Assembly: GCF_003545875.1 (NCBI RefSeq)
Contig: NZ_QHCS01000006.1
Coordinates: 203,561 to 267,560, forward strand
Direction: 5' to 3'
Length of the DNA stretch: 64,000 nucleotides
DNA from: Leptospira stimsonii
Lineage (GTDB): Bacteria > Spirochaetota > Leptospiria > Leptospirales > Leptospiraceae
Both the position numbers and the translations under genes were made by a program. Below the pieces are notes generated by a model. The model did no database searches. It was given only the letters and a program-made list of their open reading frames with translations, and was not told the DNA's origin. Below, piece after piece: positions 1 through 9,768 of the stretch (the stretch's first letter is position 1; each line of letters starts with the position of its first letter).

Positions 1-556
1 CGTATCCTTGTTTATACGTTTCGGGAAGAGTTTCCTGATGAAAATTCACCGTGTAAAGGGCGACAATAGTGAATAGAAGGGATATGGATAAAAGCCAAAA
101 GCTGTTAATCCGAAGTGATTGTTTTCGGGAATAAAAAAAAGCGCTAAAAAGAATTCCGAATCCGGTCGTCAATCTCGCTAAGATCCAAAATTGAGTGGAT
201 TTGTTCGGAGTATTCGGAGTGATGAGATCGGACATTCCGGAATACGCAAGAGCGTGCATAAAATCGAATAATCCTACCGTTAAAAACGAGACCGCGATAA
301 AAAGAGAATGGTAGTTTCGTGTTCGTTTATATGTAAACCAACCGAGACCGAAAATCGAAATGGAAACCGTGACGCTAAATACTTCCGCGACATTGTGAAA
401 TACGAGATAATCCCGAGCGGGTATGTCGAAGTTTAAAACGAAAGGAAAATTTTGAATGATGAGAATCGGTAAATAAGCGGAAACAAAAAGTGCGAAGAAT
501 TGAAGGATTAGTTTTGTACGATGCAAGGATTTAGGATTATGATTTTTTTCTGTCAT
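1..556 (-). CDS. MASE3-domain membrane sensor, C-terminus outside window
   Basis: This reading frame runs on the minus strand from an ATG at 556 off the left edge of the window, so only about 185 N-terminal residues are present. They form several hydrophobic helices with the pattern FHNVAEVFSV, then FDFMHALAYSGM, then FWILARLTTGFGILFSAF. That order matches the MASE3 membrane sensory domain, which usually sits before PAS, histidine-kinase, GGDEF or phosphatase modules. The output domain cannot be seen. The neighbouring hybrid kinase is on the same strand, about 300 bp upstream. The domain call rests on pattern recognition only. Confidence 0.75.
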   Translation of the reverse strand, partial: MTEKNHNPKSLHRTKLILQFFALFVSAYLPILIIQNFPFVLNFDIPARDYLVFHNVAEVFSVTVSISIFGLGWFTYKRTRNYHSLFIAVSFLTVGLFDFMHALAYSGMSDLITPNTPNKSTQFWILARLTTGFGILFSAFFYSRKQSLRINSFWLLSISLLFTIVALYTVNFHQETLPETYKQGY

Positions 557-852
557 CGTTATTGACTGCTTCTCGTTCGTTTTACAAACCCCAATTCATT
601 GACATAAAATCGATTCCATGCCGACAACTCAGGTATTTTAACTCTAATTTTATTTAAATAAAAAGACGGAGGAGTTTCCAAAGGTGTCGGCTCATAAACC
701 GGAACGATCCTTTTTTCAATCGACGAAATAAATGTGAAAATGTTTCTTTAGATCTATCTCCCTCCAAATTTCAACTCACGAATGGTGGACGATTCGAATT
801 CCTGCTTTGAAAGGCAGTCGTAGACGGCTCACTTAAGTGACACTCTATCGTA

Positions 853-3384
853 TTATCTTTTGGATAGGATTATCCAATCGTAAATCAACTGCTCTATATC
901 CTTTCTGTAATATGGTTTTGCAAGAAAGCCGGACATCCCCGCATTTCTGCACTTCGCCTTATCCTCTTGTAACACATCTGCTGTTACGGGAATGATCACG
1001 GGCTTTTTAACGATCTTCGGATCGTTTAAGATCCACTGTGAAGCCGTGATTCCGTCCAAATTCGGCATGTTGATATCCATAAAGATTAGATCGAAGTTTT
1101 CTTTTTTTGCTTTTTCAACTGCTTCCAATCCGTCCTTTGCGACTTCGCAGTGGATATTCAACTTTCTTAAAATACGGGATAATAGAAAAACATTCGTGGA
1201 ATCGTCCTCCGCGATGAGAATTTTCGTATTTTGAGGGAGTCCTGATAAATCGACTTCATCGATCGTTTTCGGAATTTCTCCGGAAGATTTTTCGGATAAT
1301 AAAATTGTGAATTCAAACGTAGAACCGTCTTTTTCGTTTCGGAACGCACGTATGGTCCCTTGCATCAGCTCTACCAATTTTTTTGATATCGCAAGTCCGA
1401 GTCCGGTTCCTCCGTAACGTCTCGAAATACTAGAATCTAATTGAAAGAACTTCTGAAAGAGCAGATCGATTTTTTCATTCGGAATTCCGATTCCGCTGTC
1501 GGCAACTTGGATTTTATAACGGACGAGATTCTCCGGTTTTAGGAGTTCCGAATCCAGAATGATATCGATCGTTCCGGAATCCGTAAATTTGATCGCGTTC
1601 GAAAGAAGATTGGAAAGAATCTGTTTGATTCGATGTTCGTCGCCCATAGCCGAGTCTACAAAGCCGGGAGAATAAATTACGTTTAGTTCCAACCCTTTTT
1701 GTAGGACTTGAAATCGAAAGATTCCTTGCATCTCTTGCAAAATCTGCGCCCAGGAAAGGACTCCGAGTTCGAGTTCTATTTTATCGGCTTCTAATTTAGA
1801 ATAATCTAAAATATCATTGATGATCTTAAAAAGGGTTTCACCGCTACTTTGAATCAGACTTCGTATATGCTCTTGATTTTCGTTGAGGGGAGTCGTTTTG
1901 AACTGTTCGATCAATCCGATGATCCCGTTCAAAGGGGTTCTAATTTCATGACTCATCGTCGCCAGAAATTGAGACTTAACCTTATTAGCGAGTTCCGCCT
2001 CGTTTCTCGCTTTTACCAGTTCCTGAGTTCTCAATAACACCTGGGTTTCTAAATTCGTATTTTGTAATTCCTTCAATTCCATCAGTTCGCGATGAGTTCG
2101 AAGGCTCTCCTTCAGAGTCGATTCCAGTTCGAAGGCGAGTTGTTCCGATCTTTGGATCGCTCGTGTAAGTTTTTTTGCTAAAACGCTCGCTTGAAGAAGA
2201 ATAAAAAGAATCACACCGAGATTGGAATAGTATCCGGTAGAAAGATAACCTAAAGTGAATAGAATGTCATTTACAACCGTCGTCGAAAAAACCACGTAAG
2301 CGACCAGAATTACCGAAGCTCCTTCTCGATTCTTTTTCAAAGCCCTGATCATATAAGGAATGAGACCGAGAGGAAGAATAGCGATTAGGGTAAATTCAAC
2401 GGCGGAAAAACGCGTAAATACGGCAACGGGCAGAATGAGAGCGAAGATAAACATGGAAAATACGCCGATCGTCGAATAAATGAAGTTAGACGGAACTTCC
2501 GTAGGAAAAAGGGATTTGATAAACATACACATGGAAATACAAATCGAGAACACGACGAAATAGATGAATCGAATATAAAAATCAAAGTTCATTTCCGGAA
2601 AGAATAAGACGATGCTATGATTTTCCGCGCTCAATTGTCGAAGCGACATTAGAACACAAAAAAGAGCGAAATAAAAGTATTCTCTAGAGCGCGTCCGAAA
2701 GAGAAAAATCATAAGATGATAGAGTCCGACTAAAAAGATCGAGGAGAAACTCGCAATCTCCGCGAGAAGGTGTTTAATCTGCGTATTTCTGATCTGGTCC
2801 CATTCTCCGAAATACAAAGGGCGCCAGAAGCCGTGATTCTCGTGATTGAAGTTCGAAACCCAGACCACGATTGTTACCTCGTCTCGAAGATAATCCAACC
2901 GGACTCGATCCGGTTTGACGGCTGGGATCATACTTTCGTAGCTGGATCCAACCTTCCCGATACGAACTACGGATTTCTGATTCACAAAAATTTCGAACGC
3001 GGATAGAATTTCGGTCCAGCTGATCCCATAGGATCCTTGAAACGACTTGGGGAGTTTGATTCTGATCCGATAGGTAGCCTTTCCGAAAGGAGAAAGGTTT
3101 TTTTCGGGAATATCATAGAATTTCCAGTAAGAGGGGACAGCCTGATATCCGTTGCAGTGTTCTTTCCAGAACGACTCGTCTGCGTTCGGAGGGATCAACT
3201 CATCCCAACAAAATTCCCAATTCCCCTTTAAGTTGAGGATTCCGTCCTGGCTCGGGTTCCAATTGGAAAGATCCACTTCACCGTTCTGAATAAGAAGAGG
3301 ATGGTTTTCGAAGTCCTTACAAGCGGTACAGAAAAATAAAATTAAAACGATCGGTAAGGTTAATTTGAAATCACTTAAACGCAT
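853..3384 (-). CDS. 7TM-DISM hybrid sensor histidine kinase with receiver domain
   Basis: The 843-aa protein starts with a lipoprotein-like signal (FFCTAC near residue 22). An extracytoplasmic beta-rich sensor follows (about 30-200, 7TMR-DISM extracellular type), then seven hydrophobic helices (about 205-402) and a coiled coil (about 405-465). HisKA has MSHEIRTPLNG with phospho-acceptor His479. The HATPase has the N box at about 592-600, DSGIGIP at 629-635 and GGTGLGLA at 658-665. The C-terminal receiver has the acidic patch EDD at 726-728, phospho-Asp770 in FMDINMP and Lys823. All catalytic residues are present, so it should autophosphorylate and relay internally to its receiver. The signal sensed is unknown and no clear ribosome-binding site precedes the ATG. 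Confidence 0.93.
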   Translation of the reverse strand: MRLSDFKLTLPIVLILFFCTACKDFENHPLLIQNGEVDLSNWNPSQDGILNLKGNWEFCWDELIPPNADESFWKEHCNGYQAVPSYWKFYDIPEKNLSPFGKATYRIRIKLPKSFQGSYGISWTEILSAFEIFVNQKSVVRIGKVGSSYESMIPAVKPDRVRLDYLRDEVTIVVWVSNFNHENHGFWRPLYFGEWDQIRNTQIKHLLAEIASFSSIFLVGLYHLMIFLFRTRSREYFYFALFCVLMSLRQLSAENHSIVLFFPEMNFDFYIRFIYFVVFSICISMCMFIKSLFPTEVPSNFIYSTIGVFSMFIFALILPVAVFTRFSAVEFTLIAILPLGLIPYMIRALKKNREGASVILVAYVVFSTTVVNDILFTLGYLSTGYYSNLGVILFILLQASVLAKKLTRAIQRSEQLAFELESTLKESLRTHRELMELKELQNTNLETQVLLRTQELVKARNEAELANKVKSQFLATMSHEIRTPLNGIIGLIEQFKTTPLNENQEHIRSLIQSSGETLFKIINDILDYSKLEADKIELELGVLSWAQILQEMQGIFRFQVLQKGLELNVIYSPGFVDSAMGDEHRIKQILSNLLSNAIKFTDSGTIDIILDSELLKPENLVRYKIQVADSGIGIPNEKIDLLFQKFFQLDSSISRRYGGTGLGLAISKKLVELMQGTIRAFRNEKDGSTFEFTILLSEKSSGEIPKTIDEVDLSGLPQNTKILIAEDDSTNVFLLSRILRKLNIHCEVAKDGLEAVEKAKKENFDLIFMDINMPNLDGITASQWILNDPKIVKKPVIIPVTADVLQEDKAKCRNAGMSGFLAKPYYRKDIEQLIYDWIILSKR

Positions 3385-3697
3385 TTGATTTGTTCAGAAA
3401 TTTCGGCCTAAATTCTTCTCCTTTCAAGGCTGAAAAATCAAAAGGGAAGACCTCTCCTACATAGTACGACAAAATTTAAAAATAAGAAACCGTTTTTCAA
3501 AAAATTCTAATATACTTGGGCTTCGGAACGGGTAAGAAGAACCGCCAAACGATAAGAAGTCGGTCAGCAATTTGTACGACGAATCTAAGGGTTGAATTCT
3601 ATCACTTTCTAAGAATTAAAACGCTCGACGTTCGTTATTGGAATAGGCTCGAATTTTCGATTTCTACGTAAAATCCGAGGCTCCGGATCAAAAGATC

Positions 3698-4241
3698 TTA
3701 ATCGCTCCAATTCTCTGCGTAGATCAAAGACGCTCCTTTGCGATTGAGCGAAGGTTTGGGGAGCTTTTGCGGTCGTTTGTTTATTTTTGACGATTCCCTA
3801 AGAATCCTTTCGGCAAAAAGAACGGCAGGTCCGTTTCCTGAATTTCAGAAATATTTTCTTGATAAGTTTTCAAAAACGGTTCTTCGATACCCGAAGCAAA
3901 AATCGGATTTTGTTCAACTTAGTAAATTTTCGATCGATCAAAATTCCTACCGGAATCTTGGAACTCTCGATACTGGTAAGAATCATCCCTGCGACCTCCT
4001 TGTACGAAAAAAGGGATTGTGATCTTTCCAACGGAACGAGAGAAGGATTTAGATTTTGATTAAAGATTTCCTTAGTCACCTTCGGACTGTTTTTATAAAC
4101 CGTTTGAACCGTTCAACCGAATTGGGCCGCTTTGTTCGAAAGGTTCTCAAACATTTCGGTTTCAAAAACTTTCCCTTTCTAAAGGGAAAGATCCGTAAGC
4201 GAAGAGAAGAATCGAGAATCGGTTCTCCTAAACCAATGTGA
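3698..4241 (-). pseudogene. Probable decayed gene, frame-shifted remnants
   Basis: On the minus strand, protein-like sequence is spread over several frames. One frame from about 4079 reads YKEVAGMILTSIESSKIPVG and continues to near 3900. A second frame takes over with GIEEPFLKTYQENISEIQ, and a third reads NRKGASLIYAENWSD up to a TAA at 3698-3700. Upstream, 4080-4240 carries another open but unlinked stretch. Successive segments of plausible composition in shifting frames suggest a gene that has lost its frame at two or more places. I cannot name the parent family. Chance open frames remain possible. Confidence 0.4.
4169..4190. repeat. Perfect 10-bp inverted repeat
   Basis: CTTTCCCTTT and AAAGGGAAAG are separated by two bases. 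The hairpin lies in the decayed-gene region. No T-run follows on either strand, so it is not an obvious intrinsic terminator. Confidence 0.5.
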
Positions 4242-4406
4242 GTCGGGAAGAGTTCGGAAATGAGATTTTCATCTGTCTTCTCTCCGCATCTGCAAAGTTA
4301 GCTGACGGATAGGAATGAGAGATATCCTTTGCGTCCGAGATGCAATTCGCCTCAAAAGTTGGTTCCTTCTTTCCGGATGACTCCGAACTCGGTCGACACA
4401 AGCATA

Positions 4407-6968
4407 TTAGGAAGCCGTTCGAATTCTCAAGTAAAAACTATCTTTGATCTTTTTTGATTCCCACACTAGACTTACGATGAGACCGATCGAGACGGAAGAG
4501 ACGACGTCGACAAGGCGAATCCTTTCAAAACCGAAAAGATGAGTGAATAGATCGACGTGAAAAATCAGTATGAGGATGAGAATGGTCAACCCGCTGATCC
4601 AATAGAGGATCGTGTTCGATCGAGAAAGAACTCTGTAGAAGGGAAGATCTTTTGAAAGATGAGTCAAAATCATTCCGAGATTGGAAGAAACCAAACAAAG
4701 GAACGCGACGGATCGGATCTTCTCGAACGTCCAGTATTCGTGTTTTCCCCAGAAGGAAACTCCGATGAGGACGAGAAGAATCAATCCTCCTCTCAATAAA
4801 CTCAGCGAGGCGTTTTGGAAACTCATGAGGCTTTCTTTCCCTCTTCGAGGAGGAGACGCATAGATACGTTTTTCCGCGTCCACACCTTCGAAAACGAGAG
4901 TACATGCAGGATCTATAATCAATTCCATCAACAAGATGTGAGCCGGAAAGAAGTAAAGCGGATCTCCCGTAAAAACGGGAAGAAGAGACATCCCGATGAT
5001 CGGGATATGGACTGAAATGATATAGGAAACGCTTTTTTGAATGTTTTCATAAATTCTTCTGCCGAGCATGACTGCCTTGACGATCGATGAGAAATTATCG
5101 TCTAACAAGACTAAGTCGGAGGCTTCTCTCGCTACATCCGTTCCCCTTTTTCCCATCGAGATTCCTATATGAGAGGCGTGAAGCGCCAAAGTATCGTTTA
5201 CCCCGTCTCCGGTCATCGCTACGGTTTCTCCCTTACTCTGGAAACCGCGGACGATCTTCAGTTTTTGATGCGGTCGAATTCTGCAAAATATACGAACCTG
5301 ATCCAAACGGAAAGCAAGTTCGTCTTCTGTGAGCGCTTCCAATTCGTCTCCGCTCAGAACCGTTTCGCAAGAATCAAAGCCGATCTGCCTTGCAATCGAC
5401 TTCGCCGTAGCTGCGTGGTCTCCGGTGATCATTACAACTTTGATTCCGGCACGTTTACATTCCAGAACGGAAGCGGGAACCGATTCTCGGATCGGATCTT
5501 CCAGAAGGATCAAACCTAAAAAATCAAACGTTAGATCGTGTTGATCGTCCGGAACTCCTCTGGTTTTTACCTTTGACTTCGCAACGCCTAAAATTCTAAA
5601 ACCTTGCGAAGAATATCGTTCCACGACGTTTTCCCATTCGTTTAACAATTCTTTCGAAAAATGGCAAAGATCGAATATCGCTTCCGGAGCGCCTTTGGCT
5701 CCGATTTGAAGAACTTCTTCGTTCTCACGGGACGACCAAGCGTAACTCAGTGCCATAAGCTTTGAGGAAAGCGGATATTCTTTTTTCAATTCCCACTCGT
5801 GAATGTGTTCGGTTCCGGAAAGAAAGGTCACACCTAATTCTCGAATCGCTTTTTCCATCGGGTCATAAGGATCTTTTTTGGATGCAAGCAAAGCGAATTC
5901 CAAAAGAGAATGAAATCGTTCCGGTATTTCCAAAAGTTTGGAGTCGCATTGCAAAAATTCTCCTTCGCAATAAAGGCCTCGGACTTTCATGTTATTTTCC
6001 GTAAGCGTACCGGTTTTGTCGACGCAAAGGACGGTAGCGGCGCCTAACGTTTCGATGGCGCTGAGATTTTTCGTGAGAACTCCGATTTTAGAGATTCTCC
6101 AAGCGCCTAAGGAAAAGAAAACGCTCAGAACGACCGGGATCTCTTCGGGTAAAACCGCCATTGAAAAAGTAAGACCAGCGAGAAAAGCCTCCAACCAGCG
6201 TCCGTGTCGCAAACCTAAGCCGACGATGAGAAAGAGGCAGAGAACTCCGGCAAACAATGAAAAGGCGATCGTAAACCGTTTGATCTCCGTCTGAAGAGGA
6301 CTCGGGGATTGAGAGATCGTCTGCAATTCCTTTCCTATCTTTCCGATTTCAGTGGAATCTCCTGTGGCGGCGACCTGAAACACGGCTTCCCCTGCGACGA
6401 CCGTACTTCCGGCGAAAACGAAGGAATTAGTATTTGCAGGATTCTGCATGTTCTTTTCGGAAGGAGGTTCCGCTTCTTTTTGAATACTTGCCGATTCTCC
6501 TGTCAAAAGAGATTCATCCACGTTCAGATTTAAGGAGAATGTCAAAAAACCGTCCGCAGAAATACGATCTCCTTCCTGAAGGATCACAACGTCTCCGGGA
6601 ACAACTTCTCTGGAAGGAAGAATTTTGATTTTCCCGTCTCGTATGATTCTCGCTTTGAGAGGGGCGAGTTCCTTTAAGGAGGAAAGCGCGTTTTGGGATT
6701 TGTTATTCTGATAGATCGTGATGGAAATGACCGCGATCACGGCGACGGATAACATTCCCGCTTCCTCTAAATTTCCGAGAACGGCGTATAAAATACCGCA
6801 CAGAATGAGAAGGGACAACATCGGTTCCGAAACAACCGAAAGAATCAACTTCCAAAAGGTAGTTTTTTGACTGCTGAGTTCGTTCGGGCCAAAACGTTCG
6901 AATCTATCGAGAGCTTCCTGAGAAGTGAGGCCTTTCGGTAATATTTTTTCAGAGGAAGGATTCGGCAT
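4407..6968 (-). CDS. P2-type cation-transporting ATPase
   Basis: An inner-membrane, ATP-driven cation pump of 853 aa. Visible motifs in order: an N-terminal cation-ATPase segment (LTSQEALDRFERFGPNEL), actuator TGES at 156-159, PEEIP in M4 at 274-278, phosphorylation motif DKTGTLTE with Asp317, and the hinge GDGVNDTLAL. Several C-terminal helices follow. PEEIP in M4 and the domain order fit the P2 calcium/calcium-proton subfamily rather than the P1B heavy-metal type, because CPC and N-terminal metal-binding motifs are absent. The transported ion is not proven by sequence. Length is normal for the family. The gene stands alone, downstream of the hsp20-like gene and separated from it by a terminator. 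Confidence 0.9.
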   Translation of the reverse strand: MPNPSSEKILPKGLTSQEALDRFERFGPNELSSQKTTFWKLILSVVSEPMLSLLILCGILYAVLGNLEEAGMLSVAVIAVISITIYQNNKSQNALSSLKELAPLKARIIRDGKIKILPSREVVPGDVVILQEGDRISADGFLTFSLNLNVDESLLTGESASIQKEAEPPSEKNMQNPANTNSFVFAGSTVVAGEAVFQVAATGDSTEIGKIGKELQTISQSPSPLQTEIKRFTIAFSLFAGVLCLFLIVGLGLRHGRWLEAFLAGLTFSMAVLPEEIPVVLSVFFSLGAWRISKIGVLTKNLSAIETLGAATVLCVDKTGTLTENNMKVRGLYCEGEFLQCDSKLLEIPERFHSLLEFALLASKKDPYDPMEKAIRELGVTFLSGTEHIHEWELKKEYPLSSKLMALSYAWSSRENEEVLQIGAKGAPEAIFDLCHFSKELLNEWENVVERYSSQGFRILGVAKSKVKTRGVPDDQHDLTFDFLGLILLEDPIRESVPASVLECKRAGIKVVMITGDHAATAKSIARQIGFDSCETVLSGDELEALTEDELAFRLDQVRIFCRIRPHQKLKIVRGFQSKGETVAMTGDGVNDTLALHASHIGISMGKRGTDVAREASDLVLLDDNFSSIVKAVMLGRRIYENIQKSVSYIISVHIPIIGMSLLPVFTGDPLYFFPAHILLMELIIDPACTLVFEGVDAEKRIYASPPRRGKESLMSFQNASLSLLRGGLILLVLIGVSFWGKHEYWTFEKIRSVAFLCLVSSNLGMILTHLSKDLPFYRVLSRSNTILYWISGLTILILILIFHVDLFTHLFGFERIRLVDVVSSVSIGLIVSLVWESKKIKDSFYLRIRTAS

Positions 6969-7061
6969 AAAGAGGATCTCGTTTATTTAGAATTTGATAA
7001 TTTACGAAAAAATAAAATGAATCACGCGGTTAGGATAGAAACGAATCTTTGGAAAGAAATC

Positions 7062-7099
7062 AAAAAACGACGCCCTCGTTGGAGAGTGTTTGAGGGCGT
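7062..7099 (-). terminator. Intrinsic terminator after hsp20
   Basis: Read on the minus strand, ACGCCCTC and GAGGGCGT form an 8-bp stem with a 14-base loop. A run of six T follows after two bases. It lies 18 bp after the hsp20 stop codon and separates that gene from the ATPase gene. Confidence 0.85.
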
Positions 7100-7116
7100 T
7101 TTGCAAGACCTTGAAT

Positions 7117-7557
7117 TTATTGAACTCCGATCTTAACCGGGTTTGTCTTTGGCGCTCCTTCCTTTTTAGGAAGATTTAATTTGAGAACTCCGTTCTCGTA
7201 TTTTGCGGAAATTTTGGATCGATCCACCGTTTCCGGTAAAGTGAAGGAACGACTAAAGGAAGAATAGTTGTATTCTCTTTTGCTGTATTGTTTATCCTCT
7301 TCCTTGTTTTCGGATTCTTTCTCCGCGCTGATCGTAATCATATCCCCGTCGATGTCTATGTTAAAATCCTTCTTCTCCAATCCGGGTGCGGCGAAATCCA
7401 GCTCGTATCCGTTCGAATTTCTTTTCACGTTCACGGCCGGAACGTGGGAAACCCATTCGTTATGAAACAAATCGTTCCAATCCGGCCAATTGCGGAAAAA
7501 ATGATCGAAACCGGTAAGGCTCTGAGTCCGATTGGGGTGTTTTGTAACTCCATTCAT
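7117..7557 (-). CDS. Small heat-shock protein, Hsp20/alpha-crystallin family
   Basis: An ATP-independent holdase chaperone of 146 aa. After an aromatic N-terminal arm (FDHFFRNWPDWNDLFHNEW), the alpha-crystallin domain runs from about VPAVNVKRNSNGYELDF. It includes FAAPGLEKKDFNIDIDGDMI and the conserved ENGVLKLNLPK near the C-terminus. The tail ends NPVKIGVQ and gives the usual I-x-I/V-like anchor. The start is taken at 7557 because AAAGGAG lies about six bases upstream; a longer frame to 7641 would add a poorly conserved leader. It is divergent from the histidine kinase at 7809. Confidence 0.9.
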   Translation of the reverse strand: MNGVTKHPNRTQSLTGFDHFFRNWPDWNDLFHNEWVSHVPAVNVKRNSNGYELDFAAPGLEKKDFNIDIDGDMITISAEKESENKEEDKQYSKREYNYSSFSRSFTLPETVDRSKISAKYENGVLKLNLPKKEGAPKTNPVKIGVQ

Positions 7558-7808
7558 AGAATTCTCCTTTGATGAATTTGGATTTTTTTCTTTATAAGGC
7601 TTTTTCCGAAGGAGGTCAAGGGAGGTCGAGGAAAACGCCAAAAAACAAAGCCGAACGGTAAATATACAGGGAGTTTTTTCGCGGAGAACAAAAAACGGGA
7701 AAGCGCTGGAGTAAAAAGGGAAACTTAAAAACCTGGAATTCAGTTTACAGAAAATCGCTACTGTGATAATTCTTATCCCTTAAGTCATGAGTCGAAAAGA
7801 AAAGCAAT

Positions 7809-9767
7809 ATGGGAACGATTGCCGATAATTCGGATCGCAAGTTTGAATTTATAAAAAACGAGAAAAACGAGATCCAGATCATATTACAGATTTTGGATCT
7901 TTTTTCCAAAGTCCTCTACGGGAAACTTCCTTCGGATCAGGCGCTTCCCCTTGTCATAGAGAAAATTTCAGCGATCTCCGATTGGACAAGAGCGGAACTT
8001 TGGATGATTGACGACGCTTCCAAAGCGTTTTATCTCAAAGCCGCTTTCGGTACTGAAACAAAGCCAGAAGAAACCCTTGCCCAAGATTCCAAAAGAATTA
8101 CGGTTCCCGTCTCGGAAGAATTCCTTCTTCGTCTCGTAAACGAACAAAAAACCATTTGGAGTAACGATCCGAAGGACGAGGTTCGGTACGAACACGCTCT
8201 TCGCGCTTCCCATCCGGTTCCGAAAACCGTTTTCGGGATTCCTATTCTATCTCAGAAAAAGAAATCCGGAGCTTTGATCTTCTATTCCGAACAAGCCAAA
8301 AACGCTCAAGACGAAACGTTCATTTCTTGGATCGAGAATGTCGCTTATCAAATGGGTTCTCTCATTTTCGAAAAAGTCGAAGTTCCGTTTATACAAGGAA
8401 ACGAGGATCGAATCGGTCAGGTGCTCGAGAATATGCCGGTGATGTTTTTCTCGGTGGACGAACAATTTAGGATTTTATCTTGGAATCATGAATGTGAGAA
8501 CGTAACCGGCTATGAGAAGGAGGAAGTCATCGGAAAAGAACGTTTTTTTAAGGATCAACTTTTAGGAATTCAAGACTACGGAAATTCCTCCGAATTCTAT
8601 CATCAAAGCGTCGATTCCGATTTTAAAAATTGGGAATTGGAAATCAAATCGAAGACCGGAAAAATAAAAACGATCGCGATGTCCAATATATCGACCGAGT
8701 TTCCGATCGCAGGTTGGAAACATTGGTTCGTCGGAGTCGACGTTACCCTCACCAAAGAAGTCGAAAAAAATCTGAAAAGCTCACTCAAAGAGTTATCGGA
8801 CTTTCACACCGCCTTGAACGCTGTCTCAATCGTGGCAATTACCGACAAACTGGGAAATATCATCTATGTGAATCAGAACTTCTGCAATATCAGCGGTTAT
8901 TCTAAAAATGAACTCTTAGGGAGAAATCATAGAATCATCAATTCAGGTTATCATCCGAAAGAATTTTTTATCGAGTTGTGGAAGACTATTTCGAAGGGAA
9001 AGATTTGGAAAGGGGAGATTAAAAATAAATCGAAAGACGGGAAGTTCTATTGGGTGGATACGACGATTTCGCCTATTTTTGACGAAAACGGCAAACCGCA
9101 CCAATATCTTGCGATTCGAAACGATATAACCGAAAGAAAGGAAACCGAAGAAAAGGTGAGATTAGCGGAAAACAATCTCAAGACGCTACAGGATCGAATG
9201 AGTCCGCATTTTTTATTCAACACATTGAGCATCATTCATTCTTATTTGCAGACAAATTCGGAACTCGCGGATTCCGCGATTTTGATGCTAGCGGAAAATT
9301 ATAGATTTCTAATAGACAACGCGCAGAGGGCGTTGATTCCTTTCGACGTAGAGTGGGAATTTATGGAGAATTATATGAAACTTCTCAAACTCAGATTCTC
9401 CGACTTTTTAGACATCGAGGTGGTAAAAAAAGGCGACTTTAGCAAATGTCAACTCCCGCCTCTTACCTTACAACCGATTGTCGAAAATTCTTACATCCAC
9501 GGAATTCGAAATCAAAAAGGCGGCGGGAAAATTTCGGTCGAAGCCACGATCGAAGGAAATCGAACTCGAATACGAATTCGTGACAACGGAAAAGGTATCG
9601 AGAATACGGAAAATTTTTATTCAAGAACGTTGAACAATATCTCGGAGCGTCTGAAATTTTATCTTTACGAATCGGAAGTAAAAATTGAAAATCACGCCGA
9701 TGGAGGGACGTTAGTAACCGTCGATTTTGACACGCCAAAAAACGAACAGCTGGGAAAATTAAACTGA
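7809..9767 (+). CDS. LytS-type sensor histidine kinase with GAF and two PAS domains
   Basis: A 652-aa soluble kinase. A GAF-like domain covers about 25-190, a PAS domain about 205-320, and a second PAS with PAC about 330-445 (GNIIYVNQNFCNISGYS, then DITERKETE). The His_kinase module of the LytS/YehU type has SPHFLFNTL with His467. The ATPase region follows with LQPIVENSYIHG and IRDNGKGI. There is no membrane helix, so it probably senses a cytoplasmic signal such as redox state or a small ligand. The response-regulator gene begins two bases after the stop, so the two should act as a two-component pair. Confidence 0.9.
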   Translation: MGTIADNSDRKFEFIKNEKNEIQIILQILDLFSKVLYGKLPSDQALPLVIEKISAISDWTRAELWMIDDASKAFYLKAAFGTETKPEETLAQDSKRITVPVSEEFLLRLVNEQKTIWSNDPKDEVRYEHALRASHPVPKTVFGIPILSQKKKSGALIFYSEQAKNAQDETFISWIENVAYQMGSLIFEKVEVPFIQGNEDRIGQVLENMPVMFFSVDEQFRILSWNHECENVTGYEKEEVIGKERFFKDQLLGIQDYGNSSEFYHQSVDSDFKNWELEIKSKTGKIKTIAMSNISTEFPIAGWKHWFVGVDVTLTKEVEKNLKSSLKELSDFHTALNAVSIVAITDKLGNIIYVNQNFCNISGYSKNELLGRNHRIINSGYHPKEFFIELWKTISKGKIWKGEIKNKSKDGKFYWVDTTISPIFDENGKPHQYLAIRNDITERKETEEKVRLAENNLKTLQDRMSPHFLFNTLSIIHSYLQTNSELADSAILMLAENYRFLIDNAQRALIPFDVEWEFMENYMKLLKLRFSDFLDIEVVKKGDFSKCQLPPLTLQPIVENSYIHGIRNQKGGGKISVEATIEGNRTRIRIRDNGKGIENTENFYSRTLNNISERLKFYLYESEVKIENHADGGTLVTVDFDTPKNEQLGKLN

Positions 9768-9768
9768 A

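Larger units (their letters stand above)
3385..4406. other. 1-kb region without an intact gene
   Basis: No intact gene is visible between the hybrid kinase and the P-type ATPase. The part around 3698-4241 looks like a decayed minus-strand gene (separate entry). The stretch 3385-3697, upstream of the kinase gene, shows no recognisable gene or hairpin and may hold its promoter. The stretch 4242-4406, downstream of the ATPase gene, shows nothing I can name. Confidence 0.5.

Noticed and set aside
829..840. Perfect 12-bp palindrome TCACTTAAGTGA after the hybrid kinase gene
   Set aside because: No nearby regulator or promoter gives it a role, and a 12-bp palindrome is expected by chance in a window of this size now and then.
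4525..4905. Long secondary frames on either strand inside the P-type ATPase and RND genes
   Set aside because: They mirror the codons of the main frame, have basic low-complexity composition and lack ribosome-binding sites.
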